Shown piece after piece: positions 54,919 through 64,000 of a stretch of DNA of 64,000 bases. Both the position numbers and the translations under genes were made by a program. The DNA lies in the NCBI GenBank assembly GCA_024180945.1, contig JAKSGN010000041.1, positions 2,108,001 through 2,172,000 on the forward strand, in the 5' to 3' direction. Each line of letters starts with the position of its first letter. Position 1 is the stretch's first letter. Under the pieces are notes generated by a model, which made no database searches, was not told the DNA's origin, and saw nothing but the letters and a program-made list of their open reading frames with translations. Source of the DNA: Macrophomina tecta. Its lineage: Eukaryota > Ascomycota > Dothideomycetes > Botryosphaeriales > Botryosphaeriaceae.

Positions 54919-57040
54919 TCACTGTTTGCGTTTGTAACGTAAACACCGGCCGCCCTGTGCCACGACACCGTTGCCGATGCTGCGAGACATAGTACAAGTG
55001 GGCTTGTCCTCGTCGGCATGCATTGATGCGAGAGCCTACGGCTGTTGTTACTTTAAAGAGATCATAGGGAAGAATGTCAGTGGACACTTACAAACGAGTC
55101 TGTGTTGTGGGCGAAGAAGAAGTAGATCCCATCGCGAGTCTTTTTGACGCTCATGAGGCCGATGGCGCCAACAGAGGTACTGTTGCGGACGCTTGGATGG
55201 CCTGTGGTATTGCGCAGTTAGTAACCTGTCAGGGTCATCATCGGGATCGCAACACGCACCCATAAAATCCTTCTCGATCACACCTCTCACGGCTTCCTCC
55301 TCTGTGACCGACTGCAGTTTGCCACCTTCACTCTTCTTTACACTGTAATACAGTCTGTCTGCTCCGATCGCCGCGGCCATAGTCGTAGTAATGTGTTCAC
55401 CAGTACCACTAGTTACGGCAGCCACAGAAACCTTGTCTTCGTCCTGTGGTTCGGCAGGAACGACGGCAGCTCCAGCACCCCCCAGCGCAGCGGGGCCAAC
55501 TCTTCCACTGTACTTCATACCTATACCACCAGATGAAGCGCCACAAGCTATATTGCCGTAACAGTCTACGGCAATAGCACCCACAGTATCAGTGATATGG
55601 TCCTGCCGGGATTTCGAGGGTTGTGGCTGCTCCTGGTCCTGATGGTGCCCGAGGTCCTTGCCGTGGCTTTGTCGACGCGCCGGATGCGGTGGCGGAGGTG
55701 GCAAGGGCGCACGATCGATGACATGACCAAGTTCCGAAGTCGTGCGCTGCATCGCATGTGGTACAGCATCGGGCGTCTCCGGCAGAGGTTGCTCAACCGC
55801 CTCTCGAGACGAAGGGCTTGGGCTGAGCGAATCGAGATGCAGGGTTGACGAAGAGGATTCAGACTCTCTATCAGATCCATCAGTCCATTTTTGAGAGCGT
55901 CGTCTGTCTCCCGCTTGGTGAACATGCGGCCCTGTTCCGTCATCGATATCGCTCATTTCAACATCCGTGAGGGTGCTTTGCTCGTGTGGCGTATTACCTT
56001 GAAGTGACGATATAGTTGGTACAGTTTGCGTGCTGTTTATCAGGGGATTGCGGTTTGAATCTTTGGAAGTAGCTTGTTCACAGCCAAGATCTATTGAAAA
56101 GACGTCCGAAGGCTCATTCGAAATGCCAGAAGAATCCGATGTAACATTGGAGTTAGACGCAGAATCGTTCAACGAGCCAAAGAACTTTGGCGCAGCGGAG
56201 CTCTCCGCTTTGGAGGATGTTCCACGGAGCATGGCCTGAGTATGTTGTGTGCGCAGCTTCTTGCGCACCTGCTCTTCCTCAAGAGGGTCCATCCTTTCTG
56301 GAACATGCGGCGGCTGAGCCACCGGTACGGTGAAGGCTTTTAAAGCCTTTCTTTCTGCGTACTTCAGGTCAGACACCCACTTGAGCCAGCGTTCTTTGGC
56401 CGCCGGAGAAACCAGTGCATCGTGCGGAAGAACAGGAATTCCTTGACCAAAAGCGAACTCAGTGGCGCCCGGGCCGATAAGGAAATTGGGAGGAACGCGC
56501 TTGAGTAGCAGTGGCCTCGTGCTGTGGTCCAAGAGAATTCGTGCCAGTGATATCGGGTTCTTGATTTCTGTGGTGGGGTTAGGATCTCCCGGTATTAGCA
56601 ACGAGAGCACTTACGAGCGACTGCACCAACTGCACCACTGCGACAAAGATGGTCCACGACAATTGCATCGCACTCGACAATCCCCTCCATAGATAGGTTG
56701 CTGCCGTAGCCTGCATTGGTGATTTCGCGGTCCTCTAGGATCTTGATCGCGATCTCGACAGCATCGACGGCAGTGCCCCCATTGCGGAGCACTGCCATGG
56801 CAGCTTTTGCTGCGCTGAATGTCAGTTAGCACGGCAAATAGACGCCACTCTCGGATGGAAACCGCCATGGAATTCTGTCTGGCCTCGGAGAAATATCCCA
56901 TGGGGCTGTGGCTGCACTCACTCATTGCAAGCCTGGAGGTGCAGGCCTTCATTCTGGACGCTGTGGTAGCCAGCGCCAGCGTGCACGAATACTGCACATA
57001 TGTCACCGCCCCTTCGGCTTCTCCCACCGTGGAAGGCCAT
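54919..57040 (-). CDS. Taspase-1-type threonine aspartase (Ntn hydrolase) with long insertion
   Basis: Exons 57040-56922, 56814-56615, 56567-55260, 55201-55092 and 55035-54919 encode about 617 residues. Conserved blocks appear in order across every splice: ICAVFVHAGAGYHS, ACNDAAKAAMAVLRNGG, ITNAGYGSNL, GIVECDAIVVDH, IKNPISLARILLD, DTVGAIAVD, ASSGGIGMKYSGRVG, KDFMGHPSV, FAHNTDSFALASM and GNGVVAQGG. T434 in DTVG is the expected nucleophile, exposed by autocatalytic cleavage after D433. About 210 residues (217-427) of Ser/Pro/Asp/Gln-rich sequence are inserted just before it; human taspase, about 420 residues, lacks this. Fungal substrates are unknown. The start is uncertain: in-frame ATGs lie at 57040 and 57145, and I prefer 57040. 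Confidence 0.88.
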
Positions 57041-58137
57041 TGGATCGTTTCGCTTCGGATCAGTTTCAGCGCGAGGCCAGCGTGTGGTCTCTTTCCAGGC
57101 TTCCGATGCTGCTTGCTTGACCATGCCCAAGTGAACGCGAGGCATGACGGTGAAGGCTGGAAGGCAGTGGTTGTTAGGCACCGGGGCGAAGAGGTGAAAC
57201 CGAGCAACGAGGCTCAGAGGGCAGCGGGCCGCGATCCTGGTAGCTTGCAGTGCTTGTGCCCGAGCCGCGAGGAGTCCACAATTAGCGCGGTGGCAGTTGC
57301 AGCGTTTTGGATATGTCGGACGGCCTTGCTGGAGGCAATAAGGATGAAAGAGACGAGGATGATACAGAAAAGTGCGACTGAAAGAATGGCGCCGTTGGAT
57401 TGTATCCTCACGCTGCCATTGACGCTGGCTGCGTCGGTCGAGGAATGAGTGCAGAGGTGCTTGACACGAGAAAAGGGTTGGTGGTAAGGTGAGAGGTGAA
57501 GAGTGGGCTCAAAACGGATTGCAGCAGGCGGCACGCGTGGAAGTCGCCTTCCATGATGAAAAAGCCAAGAGCGCGTGGACGCTGGAGAGCGACTAAAATC
57601 TATCACGATTCCATCACGGACGTGACTGCTTTTTCCTCCGGCCTGAAATATGCGACCAGGAAACCGTGTTCTCGACGTGCGAGATCAGACTCTACTCGGA
57701 CCTCCACCCCTTGAGCCTCGAGGTGGGTGCACGAGACACTCTCTAGACGAGAAACTCCGAGCTCTCAGAGGTGAAGTGTAGGCCGCTTTTCTGAGCCAAC
57801 CGCCCGTCAGCTGCTGCCGAACAGGAAGTCTTCGCGTAGTTGGCAGGCTGGTTACGGTGATGAAGGACGAAGTTGTTTGCATGCAGCGTGGAGGAGGGGG
57901 GAGGCCGGAGCTTGGCGCGGGCGGAGCGATGATGCAGCTCGCGCCAGGCGGCGGGGCGCGGAGAGCCCCCATTGGGTTTCGAGCGCCCGCCCTCATCCAA
58001 CGACCTACATCACCCCCGAGCCCTACCAGGCAGCCCTCTACTACGACGTCCAGCGCCGGGCTGTCCTACCCCACAAACCACCTGTCCCACTGCCTGCCAT
58101 TCAGTCCGAGGTGTAACCGCCGGCTCCTCTCTCCAAG
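57041..58137. other. Divergent intergenic region taspase-like / ARP3
   Basis: 1.1 kb. A minus-strand frame at 57214-57606 encodes one hydrophobic helix (ILSVALFCIILVSFILIA) but has no ATG, so it is not called. The rest should be promoter for ARP3 and 5' leader for the taspase gene. Confidence 0.5.
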
Positions 58138-59707
58138 ATGGCTCCCCAGACCCCCGCCGTTGTCATGGACAAGTGAGCTAGCTCCCCCGACACCGCCGAG
58201 ATCCCCTCCGCTGGCCTGACATCCCCGCAACTAACCATTGAACGCCAAACAGCGGTACGGGTTACTCGAAGCTAGGTACGTCACGCCTCCTCGTCGGCTA
58301 TCCCAGAGTTCAGCGCTGACCCTCCGCTCCTAGGTTTCGCCGGCAACGACTCCCCCTCGTTCGTCTTTCCCACCGCCATCGCGACAAAGGCCGCCGGAGG
58401 AGGTGCTGCTGGCTCCGGGTCCGGTCGCCCTGCTGTTGGATCCAAGCCCTCCTTCCTCACTGGCGGCGCTGGCCCCGGTGGACACCTGTCAGCGAAGCGC
58501 GGAACTGAGGACCTAGACTTCTTCATCGGAGACGAGGCCTTGGCCGCGTCTGCTGGCCCTGGTACGTTACATGCCCAGCCAACACTCTCTGCGAAGAGCA
58601 TCGGTGGTTAACCCTTGCAGGCTATGGCATCCACTACCCCATCCGCCACGGTCAGATCGAAAACTGGGTAGGCGGCCACGAGCTCCACGCAAGTGCTCAC
58701 AGGTTCTAATCGTCATGTAGGACCATATGGAACGCTTCTGGTCCAATTCGATATTCAAGTACCTCCGTGTCGAGCCCGAGGACCACTACTTCCTCCTAAC
58801 CGAACCTCCGCTCAACCCGCCGGAGAACCGTGAGATGACGGCCGAGATTATGTTCGAGTCATTCAACTGCGCCGGTCTGTACATTGCCGTGCAGGCTGTG
58901 CTCGCCCTGGCTGCCTCGTGGACATCCTCCAAGGTTACAGACCGCTCCCTTACCGGTACGGTCATTGACTCCGGTGAGGGTGTTACCCACGTCATCCCTG
59001 TTGCAGAGGGATACGTCATTGGCTCCAGCATCAAGAGTGTCCCAATCGCCGGAAGGGATATTACATACTTTGTCCAGCAATTACTGCGTGATAGGGGTGA
59101 GCCGGACAGCAGTCTGAAGACGGCAGAGAGAATCAAGGAGGAGTTTTGCTACGTCTGCCCGGACATTGTCAAGGAATTCAACCGGTACGACAGGGAGCCA
59201 GACCGGTTCCCCAAGCACGAGGTCAAGTACCCCAACGGCAAGAGCGTCACCGTGGATGTTGGTTACGAACGTTTCCTTGCACCCGAAATCTTTTTCAACC
59301 CCGAGATCTACTCTAGCGACTTCTTGACGCCCCTCCCCAACATTGTCGATACCGTCATCCAGACTAGCCCTATCGATGTTAGGCGCGGTCTCTACAAGAA
59401 CATTGTCCTTTCTGGAGGTTCTACGTTGTACAAGGACTTCGGCCGCCGCCTGCAACGTGACATTAGGCACTTGGTTGACGCGCGTATCAAGGCATCGGAG
59501 GCTAGAAGCGGCGGTGCCAAGAGCGGTGGTCTGGATGTGCAGGTCATTACGCACAAGAGACAGCGTCACGGCCCCTGGTTCGGAGGCAGCTTGTTGGGCC
59601 AGACCCCGGAGTTCAGAAGCTACTGCCACACGAAAGCCGAATACGATGAGATTGGTCCTAGCATTGTCCGCCGCTTTGCTCTGCTCGGCGGTCCGGGCAG
59701 CACTTAG
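58138..59707 (+). CDS. ARP3: Actin-related protein 3, Arp2/3 complex
   Basis: Subunit of the Arp2/3 complex that nucleates branched actin at endocytic sites and hyphal tips. Exons 58138-58172, 58253-58275, 58334-58561, 58621-58667 and 58721-59707 encode 439 residues. The actin fold reads [18 protein letters not shown] at the first nucleotide-binding loop, [23 protein letters not shown], then [36 protein letters not shown] and [22 protein letters not shown] Gly/Ala/Ser-rich insert after TAIATK (about 32-70) is usual in filamentous-fungal Arp3. Four introns lie in the first third, a 5' bias typical of fungal actin-family genes. Confidence 0.97.
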
Positions 59708-60420
59708 CGGGTTTGGGGAGAGGATCTGGATGCCTTGGCTTCGCGAAATCAAGAGGTATTGTGGATGGCGATACACCAGAGTTCGTTCGGGATGGAAAAA
59801 TGGATGCATTTCGAATGTGCGGGGAGTTTTCAGAAGCGGGCTAGGAAGATAGCAGTCATAATCAAGCTGATGAATGATCATCCGGAGCAATCTGGTGTAT
59901 TTACGGGCTGTTTGTTCGCACAAATATCAAAGCTGCCGGCGAGTAAACCAACAGCCGAGTTGTTCACGACTTATGCGGCAGTCGCGTGCGCTCAGCCCAA
60001 TCGAGGTCGCCAGGTGGAGCAGTTGCAGACGAGTGGACTGGCCTTGTATTGGTGGGGGAGCACGAATGGAGCATGACGGGGAGCGTCTACCGTGGGAGCT
60101 GGCTGAGCCCTCCTCTCAATTTCCGCGCACCAATCAGTGCGGGCGCACCGCGACATTCTGAGACTGCGCGACCAGCGACAGATTGAGGGCGACAGCATCT
60201 CGCTCGGGCGCAGGCATACAAGAGCGGGCGCTGCGGCCCCCTGACGGGCGGGCGAGGAGGCACACCGACGCTTCTCAGGCTTGACGAGCAGCGGCCGCGC
60301 GCAATTGGCTGGCGCGGCGGCGTCGGAGAGTGTCCGGCGGAGATCAAAGCTCCTCCCTCGTCACCTCTTGACTTCAAGCTACCTAGTCTTAGGGCCCGGC
60401 GAGGCTTGACACCCTTGAAG
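59708..60420. other. Intergenic ARP3 to telobox gene
   Basis: 713 bp; no gene recognised. Confidence 0.5.
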
Positions 60421-62551
60421 ATGGTCAGACCGCTGGATCTCTGTATGTGTCGACGGCTCTCAGATCTCCTTCCTCTTCACCTGCGGCTCAGCGCCCACGA
60501 GTCGTTCCCGCCCGATTACCTGGTTCTGCTCACTGACGCGTTCACCAGCAAGCGACTCGCCCGTTGCCCCGGGTCCTCAAACTTCAGCGCCCTCCTCCAC
60601 CAGCCCTACCCAAGGCCGCGCTCCCAAGCGCCCTGCTCAAGCCGTGGGTGCGCCCTCGAAGCGCCTGAAGTCGCAGCCTCTCGGCCCGCAAGCCCTTAAT
60701 GGACCGCATCCGCCACCGTCAGCTCAGCCGGCCGGTCTGTCTCTCCATCAGCCCGCCTCCGCCGGCCAAAGCAATGCCTTCGCCGTAAACTACACCGCGA
60801 CGGCCAGTTCGGGCCCCGAGAGCTTCGTGTCTCCCTTTGGCACCGGCTGGAGCCAGATGCCTGCCAACTATTATGATAGCAGCTTCGCCGTGCCTATGGC
60901 TCAACAACCTTTCGCCCCATCCTACGACCCACAGTTTGTCACCCAGCAGTCTCCCATATACAGCGAGCCATATTCCCCGGCATCGGAAGTGAGTCCGGAG
61001 CTGGTGAAAAGTTTGCCTATGCTGGATAGGCTGTCCAGTCGGATTTTAGGCACCATCGGCCAGCATTCCTTCCAGGACACTTTGAACGCTGTGAACAAGG
61101 TCGACACACCAGCCGGCCAGGAGTACGCATCGCTCAGGGCGAACTTCGATCAGCTCTTCAAGCAGTACAGCCAAGGGAATCCTTTCATCGATGCAAAAGT
61201 GCTTCATCTTGACGGCTCACAACATGTGTCCATAGTCCGAAAGGCCAACTTGGCAGCCTTTGTCAGCAGCATTTTCGGTGGGCAGGAGGTCAGCCTTGAT
61301 GAATTGAACAAGCACTTCTTGGATATCTTTGTGCCTCTGAAAGGCAGATTCCTGAAATGGCAGGGTGGTTTGTATCTGGAGCTGAAAACACAAGCCTACA
61401 TCAGGGAATTGATGAAGGGTGAGAAGCGCCAGGGCGTCATAGACCGTTTGTTCCCAACGGATCTTGCCGAAAAGATGCTCAACTTGCATCCGGAGATCAA
61501 GCAACTTACTCCGGAGGAGCTGGAGTTTGCGAAATCCGTCGCCCAGCGGCGTCAATATCTCCTGGCTGAACCTGACAATGTGGAAGCGCGAATCCTGCTG
61601 CCCAAGAAACATGGGTGGAATGATTTTCTCAGGGAGATCAATACCTGCATTGGGAAGAACTTGGATGGTGCATCCGCCGCGAGTCGCCAGAGCTCCCAGT
61701 CCTCCATGTACAGCAATGCCGGAGCCCAAGGTATCAGTCCAAGTGGCTTCTACTCTCACATGCAGGATGCAGTTAGCGGTAACTATGATGAGACGATCAC
61801 CAGGGCAGCGCTGATGGCTCACGCTGCACTTCATGGGCAGCAACCTACCAATAGTTCAGATGCCCAACCGAATGCCATATCCTTCTACCAAGCTTATCCT
61901 CAAGTTGCTCAGCAGCATCAGCCCTCTATTCCGGCAAGCAAGACGCCGAATCCTCCAAGTCCGATCGCGGTCCAGAGCGCGCCAACTCAAGTGCTGTACG
62001 ATCGGGCTCGTTCCGCGTCGACGGTTCGTGCGCCGCCGAATTCGCGAAAGCCGGGTGCGGCAAATCAGCGTCGGCCATGGAGCATCGAGGAAGAGCGGGC
62101 ACTTATGGACGGGCTCGATCGGGTCAAAGGTCCGCACTGGAGTCAGATCTTGGCCTTGTACGGACCAGGCGGAACCATCTCCGAGATCCTCAAAGATCGA
62201 AACCAGGTGCAGCTGAAGGACAAGGCCAGAAATCTGAAACTTTTCTTTTTGAAAAGTGGGGTCGAGGTGCCGGTCTATCTACAGGGCGTGACGGGTGATC
62301 TGAAGACTCGAGCACCGGCGCAGGCCGCGAAGCAGGAGGCGTTAGCGAAGCAGCGGAGGGAAGAGCAGGAGGGTAAGATGAGGGAGCAGCGCATGCAAAT
62401 GGACGCGGCGGCTGTTCTGGCAGCTGGCAGATGGCCTGGCGCTGGAGAAACCTTTCCTCAGATGGGATTTCCGTCTGCTACGCAATCCCACGCGGCCATT
62501 GACCCTTCGCTTCGGGCCAGCGAAGGGTCTGGCAATGCTCAAGACTTGTGA
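60421..62551 (+). CDS. Telobox/TRFH-domain DNA-binding protein (Tbf1/Taz1-like)
   Basis: Exons 60421-60442 and 60549-62551 (106 nt intron) encode 674 residues. A Pro/Ser/Gln-rich N-terminus precedes a helical TRFH-like dimerisation region at about 160-380 (SPELVKSLPMLDRLSSRILGT, LNKHFLDIFVPLKGRFLKWQGGLY). A C-terminal Myb repeat of the telobox class lies at 515-571: RRPWSIEEERALMDGLDRVKGPHWSQIL ending QLKDKARNLKLFF, close to the telobox signature VDLKDKWRN. Such proteins bind TTAGGG repeats in vertebrates (TRF1/2), fission yeast (Taz1, Tbf1) and subtelomeres or snoRNA promoters in budding yeast (Tbf1). Which role applies here is not evident. The substitution of Trp by Ala in the KWRN position is unusual. 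Confidence 0.87.
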
Positions 62552-63476
62552 AGGCCGGAGAAGGGCGTTGAGGTTTCATTATCGGGGAGGGGTACCGATC
62601 TCTTATTTTCTGGCGTACAGTGCGCTTCCGCCGGATTGAAGATGGTGGGCGGTAATGGTTATGTACGCTCGTTTATGATGGCTCAGGAAGGAAAGTTAAC
62701 GGTCTCTTGCAGTAGGAAGGGAGCTTTACTATGGGGCATGGCCATTTACCAATGATAGGAGCAGCTTGTGAACAGAACAACAGTATGATACCCGAAGTAT
62801 GGATAGATTAGGTAGCGATCTCGTACTGTAATAATGGCTTGCTGCGCTGGGACAGAGATTCCAGCTGAGGTAGCAACTTCAGCTCGGAGGGCAAATGGCT
62901 ATTGAAGAATCCAATGAACCGGTCGGTAGGTGCCTTTATGTAAGTCGGTCAAGCTACAAGGATGCAAAAAGGTCAAGGTCCAAAGACAGGACATCCTTGA
63001 ATAAGTCAAACCATGCTAGTACTGAAGCGGACATGCTTCTCTGAAGCGTTTCTTTACTGAGATTGTCCATCTGGACAAAGGTTTCAACTCTATTATCTCG
63101 GGGGCCATATCCGATTGGTTCCATCATCTTTCTTTCCTTCTTATTTCCCTTTTTTTTTTTTTTTTTCCTAGGCCGACCAACTATCTCGCAATAACCCTTT
63201 ACTTGACGTTCTGCAGAGAAGTATTGGGCCGGATGAAGTAGGCCCGGTCGCTATTCTGATTGGCTGGCTGGTGCCCCAGGTAATTCACGTCAGCGGAGGC
63301 GACTGTTCTCCGCACGGCCTTGGCTGGACACGATTAGATACCACAGTACATTCGCGACACAACATTCCTGCATAACCTACGGTGTCACCCTTCCCCCACG
63401 TCAGGTGCCCTAGGTTACAGCGCGCGCCCACGCCCCCCGCTCACAGATCCCTGACAAATCACACGCCTGCGACAGC
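62552..63476. other. Intergenic telobox gene to TAF10
   Basis: 925 bp, with a 17-T run at 63150-63166; otherwise nothing recognised. Confidence 0.5.
63150..63166 (+). repeat. 17-nt poly-T tract downstream of telobox gene
   Basis: T in the sense strand, 599 bp beyond the stop and 311 bp before the TAF10 start. Confidence 0.9.
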
Positions 63477-64000
63477 ATGTCGTCCGACAACCCCGGCGCT
63501 GCCAGCACCAAACCTGGCGAATCCAACAGCACTCTGGGCGCCAACACCAAGACCGAGGTCAAGGAGGAAGAACTCGACTCCTCCATCGCCGCTGACATCG
63601 TTTCGACCGACTATCAACCTGACGCCATGAACCTCGACGGTGCGAATGACATGGACACGCAGCAGAGCAGCAGCAACCAGGCGTCCGGCGCAGGCACCGC
63701 TCCCGGCCAGGAGGGCATCCTGCCCGGCGCGCCGCCCGCCAGCGAGTTGCGCATCCCGACTAAAAAGGACGCAAGCCTGCGCGAGTTCCTCAGCAAGATG
63801 GACGACTACGCGCCAATTGTACGTCCCGTTCCCCCCTTTCCCCGCTCAAAGAAGCGCAAGGAAATGTACATTTCTTTGCACCCTGAAACCATCACCACCA
63901 GCTCATCCACATCTTCCCAACAACGTCAACACTTTTGACTCATCTATCGCCCCACAGATTCCCGACGCCGTCACCAACTACTACCTCACGCTCGCGGGCC
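63477..64000 (+). CDS. TAF10: TFIID/SAGA subunit TAF10 (3'-truncated by window edge)
   Basis: Histone-fold subunit shared by TFIID and SAGA. Exon 1 is 63477-63818 and exon 2 starts at 63958 and runs off the window; the intron is 139 nt. The N-terminus is disordered and acidic (residues 1-95). The conserved TAF10 block starts with [15 protein letters not shown] and continues across the splice with [14 protein letters not shown], the hallmark of the family. Only the first 128 residues or so are visible, so most of the histone fold lies outside. Confidence 0.93.

Noticed and set aside
57214..57606. Minus-strand frame with one hydrophobic helix upstream of the taspase gene
   Set aside because: It has no ATG start and no supported splice into a neighbour. 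The helix alone is not enough.

Overview
The window is nuclear DNA of a filamentous ascomycete (Pezizomycotina). The genes are split by short introns, mostly 47 to 145 nt, with GTRNGT donors and CTRAC-type branch sites. The protein set is typical of the group: a SCAP-like sterol sensor, a fungal-type Arp3 with a Gly-rich insert, GIR2, ACL4, an MFS drug transporter, a GH17 cell-wall glucanase and Zn2Cys6 regulators. Class cannot be fixed from sequence alone; a Dothideomycete is only a guess. No rRNA, tRNA, CRISPR array, intact transposon or virus-like gene was recognised.

Layout. 0-1.6 kb: 3' part of an MFS sugar transporter. 1.6-4.7 kb: gene-poor, with one possible frameshifted small gene on the minus strand. 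4.7-8.3 kb: divergent pair DBP4 (helicase) and an SPF31/DNAJC8-like J protein. 10.8-12.8 kb: a Zn2Cys6-PAS regulator, preceded by a 4.3 kb non-coding region full of microsatellites. 17.1-21.0 kb: divergent pair DBP10 and RPA2 (replication protein A, 32 kDa), sharing a promoter with an exact PAC element. 21.1-23.2 kb: divergent pair of a DUF202 membrane protein and a CIA30-domain protein. 25.2-29.4 kb: a DHA1-type MFS transporter and a GH17 glucanase. 29.4-33.4 kb: an AT-richer, gene-poor stretch whose only credible gene encodes a small secreted 10-cysteine protein. 33.4-35.7 kb: divergent pair GIR2 and ACL4. 36.9-40.8 kb: SCAP. 41.5-44.6 kb: a second zinc-finger regulator. 46.2-50.1 kb: a HAD phosphatase and DNA polymerase X (POL4). 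50.9-54.4 kb: divergent pair TRM2 and mitochondrial uS5. 54.9-57.0 kb: a taspase-type threonine protease with a long disordered insertion. 58.1-59.7 kb: ARP3. 60.4-62.6 kb: a TRFH/telobox factor. 63.5 kb to the end: 5' part of TAF10.

Function. Most genes are housekeeping. Ribosome biogenesis and translation are strongly represented (DBP4, DBP10, ACL4, GIR2, TRM2, uS5m), mostly in divergent pairs with 255-310 bp between start codons. Genome maintenance is represented by RPA2, POL4 and the telobox factor. The accessory part consists of the two transporters, the glucanase and the secreted cysteine-rich protein. Exon structures below were rebuilt by joining frames at GT/AG sites that restore conserved family sequence. 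No transcript data support them.
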